Shown piece after piece: positions 12,319 through 25,500 of a stretch of 64,000 nt of DNA (the first letter of the stretch is position 1; every line of letters begins with the position of its first letter). This DNA is from Rhyzopertha dominica (lineage: Eukaryota; Arthropoda; Insecta; Coleoptera; Bostrichidae), in contig QCXZ01000053.1 in the NCBI GenBank assembly GCA_025024175.1, forward strand, positions 3,100,001 to 3,164,000, read 5' to 3'. Both the position numbers and the translations under genes were made by a program. A model generated the notes under the pieces. It did no database searches. It saw only the letters and a list, made by a program, of their open reading frames with translations, and was not told the origin of the DNA.

Positions 12319-13220
12319 CACAATCACTACACTTCGAACACCACAAAACAAAGACCATCAAAATATAATTACTTATAAAGCAGCAACTACTTATAACGAT
12401 TTGGCAGTGAGAATCAGTAATTCAGGAAACATGAAATCCTTCGCGACAACACTAAGAAAGGAACTAATTAGTAGACTACTGAGTGCAATTAGGTGCAATT
12501 TTATTTGTGTAAGACTTCTTTTTAGCAGTTTTTGAATATTTAAGTATAAAGTTATTAAAGTTAAAATTTTCGAGTCACATGTTCGCAATAATTACCAAGC
12601 TAAGAAAATTCTGTATTGGGCAGAAAAAAATGAAATTATATTTTACAGCATGATTGTTGGAACAGTCAGACCCCAAAGTTGTGAAGACAAGGACAAATTG
12701 TAATGATTTTGCAGCATAGAACACCGGAAAAGAAAGGTATTACGACAAATGCAATCAAAGCCGTGGATTTATCATCACTACTCTGTCAAAACAATTTGTC
12801 TGTTGATTAAAAGGTTCTGCAACAGATGCTGTCGTTGGAAAGTATTTGAAAGAAGAAAAACGGGAGTTTTTTGAAAGATTGGTTAATTAATGATATAGGT
12901 ATAGCACTCCAGCACATTTTACATGTTTTCTAAAATATATTATGTTGCGTTTGTAAACAAAAGTAAACGAAAACTAGACTAACTAGATCATTGCCAAGCT
13001 ACAGGTATTAGCATTCAACGTAATGTTAAGACTTATTTAACTGAATTAAGTACTAACATATGCAGAACCTGTTTTGACAACGCCTTATGTCGTTTACTTA
13101 AAAATACAATTTTTTATAAAAAAAAATCTTATCAAACCATACAAAATAAATAAGTAATTAATATGTTCTGTACACACCCAAATGGCTTAAAACTAATTCA
13201 TACCATTTGATTTATTTCAG

Positions 13221-16200
13221 AAAGACTAAACGTTCTCTACGAAAAGAATTGGACCAAACTAGTCACAGAACAACTGAAAAGGTTTGAAAGAGCAGTGGTT
13301 GAGTCCAGAAAGATGGATGGAGCAGCATCCGTCGGAGATTCTAAATGGACCTTTGGCGGAGCATTGTTATATTCCATAACACTCCTTACAACAGTTGGTA
13401 AGTTTATTGATTAATCGAGAATCTTAGTGTAAGCTCATTCTTCTTAAAATGCTGTCAGTACCGCAAGCAACTGCAGACAGATCTGTTTCGCTTTTGTTAC
13501 AGCTCGTCGGTACAGGTCACTTCTTTTAGGAAATAGTGCCCATTAGGGCAACTACGCGGCTTTATCGTCATGTCAGTGTAATGCTGACTAATGGCATTAC
13601 CATCCAATCTTCTACCAATATCTATCTTCTAGTTCATAATAATAAATAAAGATCGATTCGTTTTTTATAAAGACTGTTAGCAGAAAACTATTACAACCGG
13701 TTCTCAAAGATTTGTATAATCCCACATTTTCATTTCTTTATCTCTGCACCTCGCAAAAATATTAAGTCTTCAAGGTAAAACTTTTTAATGCTTGTAACTC
13801 CTTCAGGAAGCAATATCGGATATAGTATTGCATGAAACCAACCCAGAATCAATCCTGTAGGTTTATTTTACCATGCGAGTTTGACATCCTGTATCATGAT
13901 CCTATGTATTGCTCTGTAGTTCTCTTTGCCGCTAATATATTCGCTAGTATTGGCGCAGCATTATTATTATTATTATTATAAGCCTTGCTGTAACAGGTTA
14001 TATGATTTTAAATAAGAAGCACTAGGCGAAATGTAAGTTATCAATGCAAAACTACATCTAGATTCTGCAAGATTAAGCTACATGTTTTAACAAGCTACTG
14101 AGAAGTTACATCTTAGTGGTCAGGTCAGGTCAGTGTTTGTATATTTCTAATCGATGGCGAATTTTTAAATGTTCATTAATAGTACAGCAATATGCTAGAT
14201 GACATAATATGCGTATATCGTAGGTAATGAATAAAATAGATATTTTATGTGTCCAGGCAATAATTATGTTAAATTAGACACAACTAAAGAAAGCTAATTT
14301 CCAGGTTACTCGCGTCTATCGCCTAGGACAACTTTGGGAAAGCTAGCTGCTATATTATACGCCATCATCGGTGTGCCTTTGATGCTATTGCTGCTGTCAG
14401 CGTTGGGCGTCTTACTGGCTAACGGTGCCAAAAAAATGTACTCTGTACTATGCTGTAAAGCCAGAGCATCCAAAACGTATCACCACCATGCCGTGGGTTA
14501 CCACAAAGCACCCTCTAGCCCAGCGATAAGAAGAAACTCGAAAAATTCACATGAAGGTTGGTTAAAATGTTCCAGTTTTACATTTCATATTTTGTAGAAT
14601 GAATCAGTGGAAATGTGTTAAAATTGCAATTGCAAAATCGTTGCAGTTCTACGGTCAACAACAAAGTAACAATCCAACAATAAATTACTTGAATCAACAG
14701 AAATTCCAGTCTTTAATGTTCAAATTCACTTAGAATATACGTGGCCTTAGTTATTAGGCATTAGTCACCAATTAATTTTACTTACAATCAGAGCTCGTTT
14801 ATTGAAAACAACACCCTGTATCTCAGTAACGACAAAACCCTGTCTCACATGTTTATAAGAGCTTTTAGTCTTAAAACTGAATCAAGAACTGGCTGCAACA
14901 ATATTGCATATTACTTTGAAAACTTCCCGTATAATATTCAATTAAAATGCTTGTGTGAAAGTAACTACTTTGTAAGCTGGTGTCTTTACTAGATCCTCTA
15001 TCGTTTTAGTTTTTGGACATGCATCATATGCAGAATTGATTCAATTAAGCGTTTGATAATTTCAGAGAAAAGCAGGTCCTTTGCAATCAGGGTGGTTTCT
15101 AATACGATCCCTCCCAAAATGTGTTCTCAAGCGTAAAACGTACCTGTCAGATGAGTGCTTTCAACATCAAACGTACATTCACCAATTACCAATATACAAA
15201 CATCCCCTATCCCTACTCCAGTATTAGACGATTTGCGGTGTATATTTCTCATGCATCAAGGCGTTAAAGCATCCGATACAATCAAAAGTTTGTCAACTTT
15301 TGAAATGCAGATCTAGTTTAATAAAGCTCCTTGTTTAAATATACATCCATGCTTAGGCAAACGTCTCCTTAATTCTAAAGCCTTTTAGGAAGATTTTATT
15401 TACTTGTATGTCATTCTTATTGACGAAAAATACTTGGTGTCAATTTGCACTCTGAAATGCCAAAATAGTGGCCCAATTATTTGCGAAATTCTATATATCT
15501 AGGGACACATCACTAAACAAATAACTCAAAATGCCAACTCAAATAAAAAATTTCTGAATATTTTAATTGAATTTGAATTTTGACTGCAAATATAAAACAA
15601 AATGCTGGTAAACATTGTTTTTTTTAATAACTTTCGAACGGCGAATTCAAAAATTATATTATTTACAGAAGTCATCGCTTAGTAAAGCGCAGATGCGTTC
15701 AAAACCTCATTATAATTGAAACGTTCTGAATATTCAGGCAGACGCTGAAGACTCACTTTGAGATCAAAAAAATATATGCAATCCAATGAACATATAGACG
15801 TTTCGACATTGTGCTGTAATCTGACAACCACGTTTTAGACTTTAACGCATAATAATCGTTCTTTATTTTACCAGATTGCGCGTTGATCCAGCTAACGCCC
15901 GCCACAGCTCATCGAATAACGTCAACTGCAAGAACAACCATCAGTATTCAGCCAGCGACCACCACGAAGTGCCAAAGAAGGCCCTGCTGGCGACAGTGAG
16001 GTCAACACATGTCCGTGGTCGTTGCAGACAAACGCAAGTAAGACAGATGCTTGCAGAGCCGCAAGTCTGTCCGCAGCACTCCCACGCTTCTTTGGCCAGG
16101 CAAATGACTGGCAGTATATGCACTTCGGAATTGGATGAGGCGGAAGAAACGGATGAAAATGAACACAGGTACTGCACAGAAGGCTGCAACAGATTTTATC

Positions 16201-19200
16201 AAAACCGAAGTTATCGAATACTAACGTATGTCTCAAAAGTTTTGGCACAAATTACTTTTATTCAATTTTAACACGCAAAGAAAATTTTACTTAAATTTTA
16301 ATTATATGCAAGGATTAACAATATTACAAACAACAAAATTAACAATTCAAATCAAATGAAGCGGCCCGTGCTCCTCAACAAGGCGCAACTTTCTGCGGAC
16401 ATCGCGCATTGGGTTTTGGACTACCTCGCCATCTACCTCTCTTATTTTTCTATAGATTCTACGCCTTAACTGCTCTTCATTTGCAGCTTGCCATCCTCCA
16501 TCGTAGACCTTTCTAGATAAAAGTGCCCAAAATTCTTCAATTGGACGAGCCTGGGGTAGGTTAGGGGGATTATCGTTTCTGGGTACAAATGGGATGTTAT
16601 GAGCGTTAAAGCCAATTTTGAGATTCGCGTGCGTAATGGCAAGAAGCTAAATCTGGCCAAAACATTATGTTGTCTTCAGCATGATACTCGTGGAATAAAG
16701 TCAGCCAATTTGGTCAGACAGTTTTGAATATAGCGCTGACTGTTTATTGCCTTCGCCCTTTACACGTCCGACATAAGGCCTGGATATTCCCGCAGTGGAA
16801 ATGGCACACCAAACTAAAATTTTGTCGGCGAATTTCGCCTTTCTTTATATTTTACATTGTCTGGACAGTTTTCTATGTTGTCGGTATAAAACCCATCATT
16901 TCCCTTCATCTCCGAATTGCCCAGGTGTAAAAATATTTTTCGTCGTCCATAACGATGATTCTGTCGTTTGCAAATGGATCCGGTCATAATGCTCCGGACA
17001 GACATCGTGGTATCCGCTGGCCAACTGATTTTCCGTAATTTTGGACATTTTCTTCGTTTTTCGATATTCTACAGGCATTTCTGACCAATTCCCTCGAAAC
17101 TGTGTCCTAGAAGTGCGATATTCACGTGGCCAATTCCTGAGAGACACTCCAACTCTATTTTTAGCCCTTCTCACCAATCTGTTCTGCTCTCTCTTGAGTA
17201 AAAATTCTTGGTCTTCACTTTTTGGTAAATGTTTTAGGCATGGTATACCTTGCTTCACACTCATGCTATTGTACGATAAATAGTACGGCGAGCGATATTT
17301 GATCTTCGAACAAGCGTACTTTGGGCAACCGCCCAACCCAAAGAGGTATATACTTTTTCCGAAGATCTAATTTATAAGACATTTCTATGGCAAATATTAA
17401 CTTAAAACTGAGCTGTCACAATAAGAGAATCGATTGAAGAATTTTTGTTTCCAAAGGCCATTTCGATGTTTATCATTATCGCCAGTTTTAACGCCAGTGA
17501 ATGTTGTGCCAAAACTTTTGAAGACATACGTTAGTTATTTTAAAATCGCCGATACACATCGACTAATTTTGATTTAATTTGACCTTTTTGAAGACATCGG
17601 GGTTGGATTTTGTACTGACTATATTCTTTTTTGCTGATTTGGAAAGATTCTAATTCGTCTGCGTACAGTTTTTTTCGAGAAAATCTGTATTGAAGTTAAA
17701 ACTCCCCTTTAGCATTTACACAATCCAAGGAATTACATCATAAATTTCAATAAAACAAGTCGTCCGTGTTCCAGATTTATTTAAATCAGATCAGGTCAGG
17801 TAGAAGTAACTTTATGAATGCAAATATCTGTGCCTGCAGCCCATATATCATGTAATAATAAATAAGGAAGGCTACGATCCACATAAAGTCAACATAGTTC
17901 ATCAGGAGATGATTTTGATAGAATACTGGATTTTTGTGAATAAATGCAAAATTCTCTCAATGCAAACGCGGATTTGGTAAAAAACTTCTTGTTTTCCCAA
18001 GGAGCAGCTTTCTGATTGTTTGGTTACGGAGTGAGTAACATTTGTAGGTTCGGTTTCTGGTAAAGGAGATCTAGACTATCTTTTAAATTGTTAGTTTGAA
18101 TTACCAATGATTTTGATGGGTCAAAGATTGCCAGAATAGGTTCCGATGTAATTGTCTTCCTTAAGTCGTCAAGCTCACGATTATGTAATTTGCCCCAATT
18201 CCATTCTGCATCAACATGCGTTACTTTGCGGAGATTTACTGCTCTTTGGGATAAATTGGGAATAAATTTTGATAAGTAGTTGAGTAACTCATGAAATCGT
18301 GCAACTTCAGTTTTATTTTGAGGAACTCTCTTTTGTGCAGTAGCATTTTTATGCTATTGTCTGGACATATATGTCACTTGGTCCCATAAATGTGATTTTA
18401 TTCTGGTGATATTGTGTTTTTGCTGAATTAAATTTATCATTATTTTGTCGAGCTCTCTCAACGATTAAGTAAGCACTGTCGTATAATGTTCTACCTACTA
18501 TACGAGGGGGATCATTATGTACGGTCCTGATATAGTAGCAGATATTTTAGTTTTGAAAAGTTATCTGCACGCTGCGCTGGGTCCCTAGAATGTTGACGCC
18601 TGATCAGAAACGTTCGAGAGTCCCTGCTTTCTGAAGCCAGTCTGGCAAAAGTTTTCAGCAGACCCGGATCTCTCTCGATTTGCAACTGTTGATGAAGCAT
18701 GGGTCCACCACTTTTGACTCAGAGTATGGAGTGGCATCATAAAGGTTCTCCTCCACCATGCAAAATTTCGAGGTGTGCCCTCTACTGGTAAAATTATGGT
18801 TACAATTTTTTGGGATGCGGACAGAATATTNGGTTTGATTTTTTGGAACGTGGACACACAAATAACAGGTTTTTACTATACCAACTTAATTTCAAAATTT
18901 CACGAGCGCAACAAAGAAAAAGACGGGGAAAATTGAGGAAGGGAATTTTGTTCCATCGGGACAACGCTCCTGTACACAAAATCCATATTGCAGTGAATGC
19001 TATTCACTACGCAGGATTTGATTGCACGAACATCCTGCGTAATCACCAGACCTAGCTCCAGCGATTACTTCTTATTTCCGAAATTGACAGAATATCTAAC
19101 GTGGATCCAGATATTGACGATGATTATCATAGTCGATGACAGCACGATAAGCACGATGGTTAGAGGACCAACCCAAATAAATCTTTTCTAGGAGTAATCA

Positions 19201-19888
19201 GAAGCATTGAGCATATCGTTGGACCAAAATGCATCGAAAGATTCAGGAGACTACGTCTTCAGAAAAATACAATATAATTATTTCATGTTTTGTGTCTGTC
19301 TATGTCAGGGACCGTAATTAATAATCTTCCCTCCGTATATTTGAAGTTACAAACAGAACTTGTCCGGATTATAAGTGCCACACCTTTGTAGATAGCGGTT
19401 ACAATTCAATAAAGCGCTTACAATTAATATCTTCCAGTTTCCCTAAACCAAACCTGTTATCTTTTCGCAAGTGCCATGCCACCCACCGACACTCCATTCG
19501 AGGATGGCCCCTGATCTGGCATCCTCCCGGAAGCTCCAAGTGCTCCTCCCCGCCCCCCGAGAAGTCCACATCACCGTCTGTGCCTCCCGTTCTAGTGTTC
19601 TCCATCTTCGTCGCCTACGTGGCGCTTGGAGCCGTGGCCTTCTCCTCGGCCAGCGGCTGGAGCATCCTCGACGCCACCTACTTCTGCTTCCTGGCCCTCT
19701 CCACGATAGGAATAGGCGACAAACTGCCCGAAAGCGGCGACTTCCACGCCCAGATGCAGATGTTCGCGTGCTGCCTGTATCTGTTCTTCGGACTGATGGT
19801 GGTGGCGATGTGCTTTAGTTTAGTGCAGGAGGAACTGACCGCGAAGTGCAGAAGTTTCGCTGAAAACCTCGGACTACTGAAACACTGA
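13221..19888 (+). CDS. Two-pore-domain K+ channel, left copy (5' exon missing)
   Basis: Plus-strand exons 13221-13397, 14305-14556, 15875-16168 and 19472-19888 (TGA). Exon 1 begins mid-protein in the extracellular cap and encodes the first pore helix (WTFGGALLYSITLLTTVG). Exon 2 completes the filter as GYS, followed by M2 (LAAILYAIIGVPLMLLLLSA) and a basic cytosolic loop. Exon 3 is a hydrophilic loop, and exon 4 carries M3, the second pore (TIGIGD) and M4 ending in CFSLVQEEL, a K2P hallmark. The product would be a plasma-membrane leak potassium channel. M1 and the start codon were not found. This copy has +2 nt in exon 3 (15896-15904) and an extra base in exon 4; the right copy lacks these, so they look like consensus errors. 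A polyadenylation signal AATAAA is at 19922-19927. No one-to-one orthologue is assigned. Confidence 0.9.
13455..13610 (+). repeat. Dispersed SINE-like repeat, copy in K2P intron 1
   Basis: The phrase around CAACTGCAGACAGATCTG, then TCGTCGGTACAGG and a TTTATCGTCATGTCAGT tail, recurs in inverted orientation in a dynein intron (about 47735-47885) and in the right copy of this segment (about 22765-22920). About 130 bp can be aligned by eye with the dynein-intron copy. Confidence 0.6.
13968..13982. repeat. (ATT)n microsatellite
   Basis: Short ATT trinucleotide tract in K2P intron 1, present in the right copy near 23271-23290. Confidence 0.8.
15795..15830 (-). repeat. GAAACGTC motif, hammerhead-like remnant
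   Basis: The minus strand reads GTCAGATTACAGC, a short spacer and TCGAAACGTC. This is the same downstream motif as at 2877-2910, but the stem is imperfect (about three pairs). The right copy of the segment has it near 25060-25110. Confidence 0.3.
16224..17531 (-). mobile_element. Tc1-like DNA transposon, complete ends, degenerate transposase
   Basis: Ends are near-perfect terminal inverted repeats of about 27-28 bp: both outer ends read ACGTATGTCT, then CAAAAGTTTTGGCACAA, with one base missing on the left. The flanking target duplication is TA (16222-16223 and 17532-17533), typical of IS630-Tc1-mariner. The minus strand encodes a broken transposase: an N-terminal part at 16896-17336, MDDEKYF (first D), WPDLAS (second D) and RPIEEFWALLSRKVY (final E), spread over several frames with stops. 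It lies in K2P intron 3 of the left copy only. The right copy has the uninterrupted site at 25485-25486. The protein is not functional as read; consensus errors may account for some frame breaks. Confidence 0.93.
17980..18340 (-). pseudogene. Gypsy-type LTR retrotransposon pol remnant, left copy
   Basis: Minus-strand peptide pieces YLSKFIPNLSQRAVNLRK, then EWNWGKLH and TSEPILAIFDPSKSLVIQT, match the segment joining reverse transcriptase to RNase H in Gypsy-type pol (consensus YL.KFIPNLS..  .L..L, then FDP.KP..L.TDAS). No LTRs or other pol domains are visible, and the frame is broken. The right-copy equivalent is 25970-26300. Confidence 0.7.
18499..19338 (+). mobile_element. Internally deleted mariner, left copy
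   Basis: Left terminus TACGAGGGGGATCATTATG and, at the right end in inverted orientation, a matching ACGAGGG..GATTATTAATTACGGTCCCTGA-type terminus form imperfect inverted repeats. Between them lies the C-terminal two thirds of a mariner transposase in shifting frames: ARWVPRMLTPDQK-type linker, VDEAWVHHF (first D), HRDNAPVHK (second D), SPDLAPSDYFLFPKL (third D; 34 residues after the second D in the better-preserved right copy) and KCIEVQGDYVE. The N-terminal DNA-binding domain is absent although both ends are present. Confidence 0.8.
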
Positions 19889-20059
19889 TCTGCGTTGTGG
19901 CACGTTTTTACGGATGGTTTTAATAAATCGTATTGCGAAGGGACTGGTGGTTTTTTTATTTGTGTAGCCCAAACCCGGAGAGTGTTAAAAAGTAGTCGTT
20001 ATATTATCTTTTGGCTATTAGAGTCTAATACTAAATTGTTATTTAATTTCCAACGCCCC

Positions 20060-21150
20060 TTTTATGGAATACAGTTGTTGGAATAAAGAAACTAATGCCT
20101 TGTATAGACAGTATCAAGGTCATCCCAGTTATGAATTGGCCGACAGGATACTGAAATCCCTGAATCAATCTCCGAATAAAAAATGGAATACCCTAATGCA
20201 AAGCACAAACTTTACCCACTCCAGTGTGGTAATTTCGCATAATAATGTTTTAGCTTCTCGACTGGTTCAAATCTCCAGTTCTGTTCAAATATCTATGAAG
20301 GAATCTAAAAAGGTGAAGGGAAAACTTTCGTCAGTTAAGAAAAAGATGCGAACCGTCAGTGGAATTGTTACAATTATTCCCTTTGGAAAAACTTCGGCAA
20401 ACTATTTGTACTCTGAAGGTATTTACTCAGAATTCTTGAAAAACTTTCGGCCCAACGCTTTAAAATGGTTGTTACTGTTCTTATTGTTATTTTAGGTGCA
20501 TGTACTCTTCCAAGTTTGTTTCAGAAAACAAAGGTGATTGCTGTCTTAAAGCCTGAGAAACCTCCAAACGAAGCAGGAAGTTACCGACCCATTACTCTCC
20601 TCAGTGTTTGTTACAAGTTACTAGAGAAATTACTCTACCAGAAATAGGATCTGTATTGAAGACACACTTCCGTAGGTACAAAGAGGTTTTAGGAAGAACA
20701 GAAGTTCTTGGCTCTAATAACATATGCTGAAGCTGGTTTTTAGAAACTATTGAAAACTGGAGTAGTGTTGTAGTAACACCACTATAGTTGTCCTTCATTT
20801 CTATATTAAATAAAGGTTCCTTTTTTGTTGATTTTTGTTTAGCAATGCATTAACAAGACTGTGTTATTGAACTTACCCTGAAATTAAAAAAGTATAACCA
20901 GTGGTTTGGTATTGATACCTGCTTTGGTTAATGTGTTTGATTTATATTTGATCATTAACATTTCTTGTTTAGGCGTTCTTGTACTTCCTTAAATTATTTC
21001 TTAGTTTATTATTGAAATTTCTCTGATGGTAGTTTCAATTTGTGATTAATATCGAGTTTTGTGTATTTTTTTTTTTATGCAGACAACTGGCATTGGCTTT
21101 GAAAAGCAAGGACTTTTCTGTACTTGAACAAAACCTTTCAAGAAGCAGTC
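20060..21150 (+). pseudogene. Non-LTR retrotransposon RT remnant, left copy
   Basis: Pieces in order: YRQYQGHPSYELADRILKSL and KKWNTLMQSTNFTHSS (pre-RT linker typical of Jockey-type ORF2), FQKTKVIAVLKPEKPP then SYRPITLLSVCYKLLEKLL (RT start), and a degenerate YADNLALALKSKDFS (YADD block) near 21080. Frames are broken and the central RT is missing. It fills the space between the convergent 3' ends of the K2P gene and secreted-protein gene 2. Confidence 0.75.
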
Positions 21151-21251
21151 GTGCTTAAACTAACTTTACGGTCAATAAGAATACTCAAAGTTCGGAATCA
21201 AAAAAAGTTATAATATATCTTCATCTATATTTGTCTATTCTACATCCTAAA

Positions 21252-21530
21252 ATTAACCGCAGAGTAAGCTTGCAGATAAACGCAACCAACGTTTTTACCC
21301 GAGGTATCGATTAGATCGAAATTGATTTTGAAGAGGCTTGATTCTGTCATCATGTACGTAAGAGGTTCCAAGTTCACTAGGCGTTGACTGCTTTATAGGT
21401 ACCCTGAAAGACAGTTATTTTCCACAATTGTCGGCGCATTATGCATACTAGAATCACCTTTTTTATCGGACACTTCCATTGGGCTTCAGCGCTGTAAGAA
21501 TCATGCCACATGGGTCATGTAAAATCAAGT
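21252..21530 (-). pseudogene. Partial left-copy exons of secreted-protein gene 2
   Basis: Exon 4 (about 21252-21403) and the 3' part of exon 3 (21458-21530) of the gene at 29183-31520 are repeated here and cut off by the assembly gap. One base is missing next to the stop codon (ATTAACCGC against ATTAAGCCGC on the right), so the stop is read through. This is an assembly or haplotype fragment, not a separate gene. Confidence 0.8.
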
Positions 21531-21630
21531 NNNNNNNNNNNNNNNNNNNNNNNNNNNNNNNNNNNNNNNNNNNNNNNNNNNNNNNNNNNNNNNNNNNNNN
21601 NNNNNNNNNNNNNNNNNNNNNNNNNNNNNN
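21531..21630. other. Assembly gap, 100 Ns
   Basis: Exactly 100 Ns, the usual placeholder for a join of unknown size. The sequence before it matches 29400-29466, and the sequence after it restarts at the equivalent of 12319. Confidence 0.99.
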
Positions 21631-22532
21631 CACAATCACTACACTTCGAACACCACAAAACAAAGACCATCAAATATAATTACTTATAAAGCAGCAACTA
21701 CTTATAACGATTTGGCAGTGAGAATCAGTAATTCAGGAAACATGAAATCCTTCGCGACAACACTAAGAAAGGAACTAATTAGTAGACTACTGAGTGCAAT
21801 TAGGTGCAATTTTATTTGTGTAAGACTCTCTTTTTAGCAGTTTTTGAATATTTAAGTATAAAGTTATTAAAGTTAAAATTTTCGAGTCACATGTTCGCAA
21901 TAATTACCAAGCTAAGAAATTCTGTATTGGGCAGAAAAAAAATGAAATTATATTTTACAGCATGATTGTTGGAACAGTCAGACCCCAAAGTTGTGAAGAC
22001 AAGGACAATTGTAATGATTTTGCAGCATAGAACACCGGAAAAGAAAGGTATTACGACAAATGCAATCAAAGCCGTGGATTTATCATCACTACTCTGTCAA
22101 AACAATTTGTCTGTTGATTAAAAGGTTCTGCAACAGATGCTGTCGTTGGAAAGTATTGAAAGAAGAAAAACGGGAGTTTTTTGAAAGATTGGTTAATTAA
22201 TGATATAGGTATAGCACTCCAGCACATTTTACATGTTTTCTAAAATATATTATGTTGCGTTTGTAAACAAAAGTAAACGAAAACTAGACTAACTAGATCC
22301 ATTGCCAAGCTACAGGTATTAGCATTCAACGTAATGTTAAGACTTATTTAACTGAATTAAGTACTAACATATGCAGAACCTGTTTTGACAACGCCTTATG
22401 TCGTTTACTTAAAAATACAATTTTTTATAAAAAAAAAATCTTATCAAACCATACAAAATAAATAAGTAATTAATATGTTCTGTACACACCCAAATGGCTT
22501 AAAACTAATTCATACCATTTGATTTATTTCAG

Positions 22533-25500
22533 AAAGACTAAACGTTCTCTACGAAAAGAATTGGACCAAACTAGTCACAGAACAACTGAAAAGGTTTGAA
22601 AGAGCAGTGGTTGAGTCCAGAAAGATGGATGGAGCAGCATCCGTCGGAGATTCTAAATGGACCTTTGGCGGAGCATTGTTATATTCCATAACACTCCTTA
22701 CAACAGTTGGTAAGTTTATTGATTAATCGAGAATCTTAGTGTAAGCTCATTCTTCTTAAAATGCTGTCAGTACCGCAAGCAACTGCAGACAGATCTGTTT
22801 CGCTTTTGTTACAGCTCGTCGGTACAGGTCACTTCTTTTAGGAAATAGTGCCCATTAAGGCAACTACGCGGCTTTATCGTCATGTCAGTGTAATGCTGAC
22901 TAATGGCATTACCATCCAATCTTCTAACCAATATCTATCTTCTAGTTCATAATAATAAATAAAGATCGATTCGTTTTTTATAAAGACTGTTAGCAGAAAA
23001 CTATTACAACGGTTCTCAAAGATTTGTATAATCCCACATTTTCATTTCTTTATCTCTGCACCTCGCAAAAATATTAAGTCTTCAAGGTAAAACTTTTTAA
23101 TGCTTGTAACTCCTTCAGGAAGCAATATCGGATATAGTATTGCATGAAACCAACCCAGAATCAATCCTGTAGGTTTATTTTACCATGCGAGTTTGACATC
23201 CTGTATCATGATCCTATGTATTGCTCTGTAGTTCTCTTTGCCGCTAATATATTCGCTAGTATTGGCGCAGCATTATTATTATTATTATTATAAGCCTTGC
23301 TGTAACAGGTTATATGATTTTAAATAAGAAGCACTAGGCGAAATGTAAGTTATCAATGCAAAACTACATCTAGATTCTGCAAGATTAAGCTACATGTTTT
23401 AACAAGCTACTGAGAAGTTACATCTTAGTGGTCAGGTCAGGTCAGTGTTTGTATATTTCTAATCGATGGCGAATTTTTAAATGTTCATTAATAGTACAGC
23501 AATATGCTAGATGACATAATATGCGTATATCGTAGGTAATGAATAAAATAGATATTTTATGTGTCCAGGCAATAATTATGTTAAATTAGACACAACTAAA
23601 GAAAGCTAATTTCCAGGTTACTCGCGTCTATCGCCTAGGACAACTTTGGGAAAGCTAGCTGCTATATTATACGCCATCATCGGTGTGCCTTTGATGCTAT
23701 TGCTGCTGTCAGCGTTGGGCGTCTTACTGGCTAACGGTGCCAAAAAAATGTACTCTGTACTATGCTGTAAAGCCAGAGCATCCAAAACGTATCACCACCA
23801 TGCCGTGGGTTACCACAAAGCACCCTCTAGCCCAACGATAAGAAGAAACTCGAAAAACTCACATGAAGGTTGGTTAAAATGTTCCAGTTTTACATTTCAT
23901 ATTTTGTAGAATGAATCAGTGGAAATGTGTTAAAATTGCAATTGCAAAATCGTTGCAGTTCTACGGTCAACAACAAAGTAACAATCCAACAATAAATTAC
24001 TTGAATCAACAGAAATTCCAGTCTTTAATGTTCAAATTCACTTAGAATATACGTGGCCTTAGTTATTAGGCATTAGTCACCAATTAATTTTACTTACAAT
24101 CAGAGCTCGTTTATTGAAAACAACACCCTGTATCTCAGTAACGACAAACCCTGTCTCACATGTTTATAAGAGCTTTTAGTCTTAAAACTGAATCAAGAAC
24201 TGGCTGCAACAATATTGCATATTACTTTGAAAACTTCCCGTATAATATTCTACTATTGTAAGCTGGTGTCTTATACTAGATCCTCTATCGTTTTAGTTTT
24301 TGGACATGCATCATATGCAGAATCAGGTCATTGGTTCAATTAAGCGTTTGATAATTTCAGAGAAAAGCAGCCCTTTGCAATCAGGGTGGTTTCTAATACG
24401 ATCCCTCCCAGAATGTATTCTCAAGCGTAAAACGTACCTGACAGATGAGTGCTTTCAATATCAAACGTACATCACCATTTACCAATATACAAACATCCCC
24501 TATCCCTACTCCAGTATTAGACGATTTGCGTGTATATTTCTCATGCAGCAAGGCGTTTAAAGCATCCGGTACAAGCAGAAGTTTGTCAACTTTTGAAATG
24601 TAGATCTACATCCATGCTTAGGCAAACGTCTCCTTAATTCTAAAGCCTTTTAGGAAGATTTTATTTACTTGTATGTCATTCTTATTGACGAAAAATACTT
24701 GGTGTCAATTTGCACTCTGAAATGCCAAAATAGTGGCCCAATTATTTGCGAAATTGTATATATCTAGGGACACATCCCTAAACAAATAACTCAAAATGTC
24801 AACTCAAATAAAAAATTTCTGAATATTTTTAATTCAATTTGAATTTTTACTGCAAATATAAAACAAAATGCTGGTAAACATTGTTTTTTTTAATAACTTT
24901 CGAACGGCGAATTCAAAAATTATATTATTTACAGAAGTCATCGCTTAGTAAAGCGCAAATGCGTTCAAAACCTCATTATAATTGAAACGTTCTGAATATT
25001 CAGGCAGACGCTGAAGACTCACTTTGAGATCAAAAAAATTTATGCAATCCAATGAACATATAGACGTTTCGACATTGTGCTGTAATCTGACAACCACGTT
25101 TTAGACTTTAACGCAAAGTTATCATTCTTTATTTTCCCAGATTGCACGTTGATCCAGCTAACGCCGCACAGCTCATCGAATAACGTCAACTGCAAGAACA
25201 ACCATCAGTATTCAGCCAGCGACCACCACGAAGTGCCAAAGAAGGCCCTGCTGGCGACAGTGAGGTCTACACATGTCCGTGGTCGTTGCAGACAAACGCA
25301 AGTAAGACAGATGCTTGCAGAGCCGCAAGTCTGTCCGCAGCACTCCCACGCTTCTTTGGCCAGGCAAATGACTGGCAGTATATGCACTTCGGATTGGATG
25401 AGGCGGAAGAAACGGATGAAAATGAACACAGGTACTGCACAGGAGGCTGCAACAGATTTTATCAAAACCGAAGTTATCGAATACTAGTTATTTAAAATTC

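Larger units (their letters stand above)
12319..21530. repeat. Left copy of duplicated K2P segment
   Basis: From 12319 this sequence is colinear and nearly identical with 21631-29466 through exons, introns and transposon remnants. The match ends at the N gap (21531). Without the 1308-bp Tc1-like insertion and its 2-bp target duplication, the left copy is 7902 bp, against 7836 bp for the right copy. Differences are mainly single-base indels plus a few substitutions. The junction at a 100-N gap and the sharp start after it point to two haplotypes scaffolded in tandem. A recent genomic duplication is the alternative. Confidence 0.92.

Noticed and set aside
15922..16248. Minus-strand open frames of about 60-110 codons over K2P exon 3 (also 25205-25465)
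   Set aside because: They mirror the real plus-strand exon, which has splice signals and phase continuity; the minus frames have neither.
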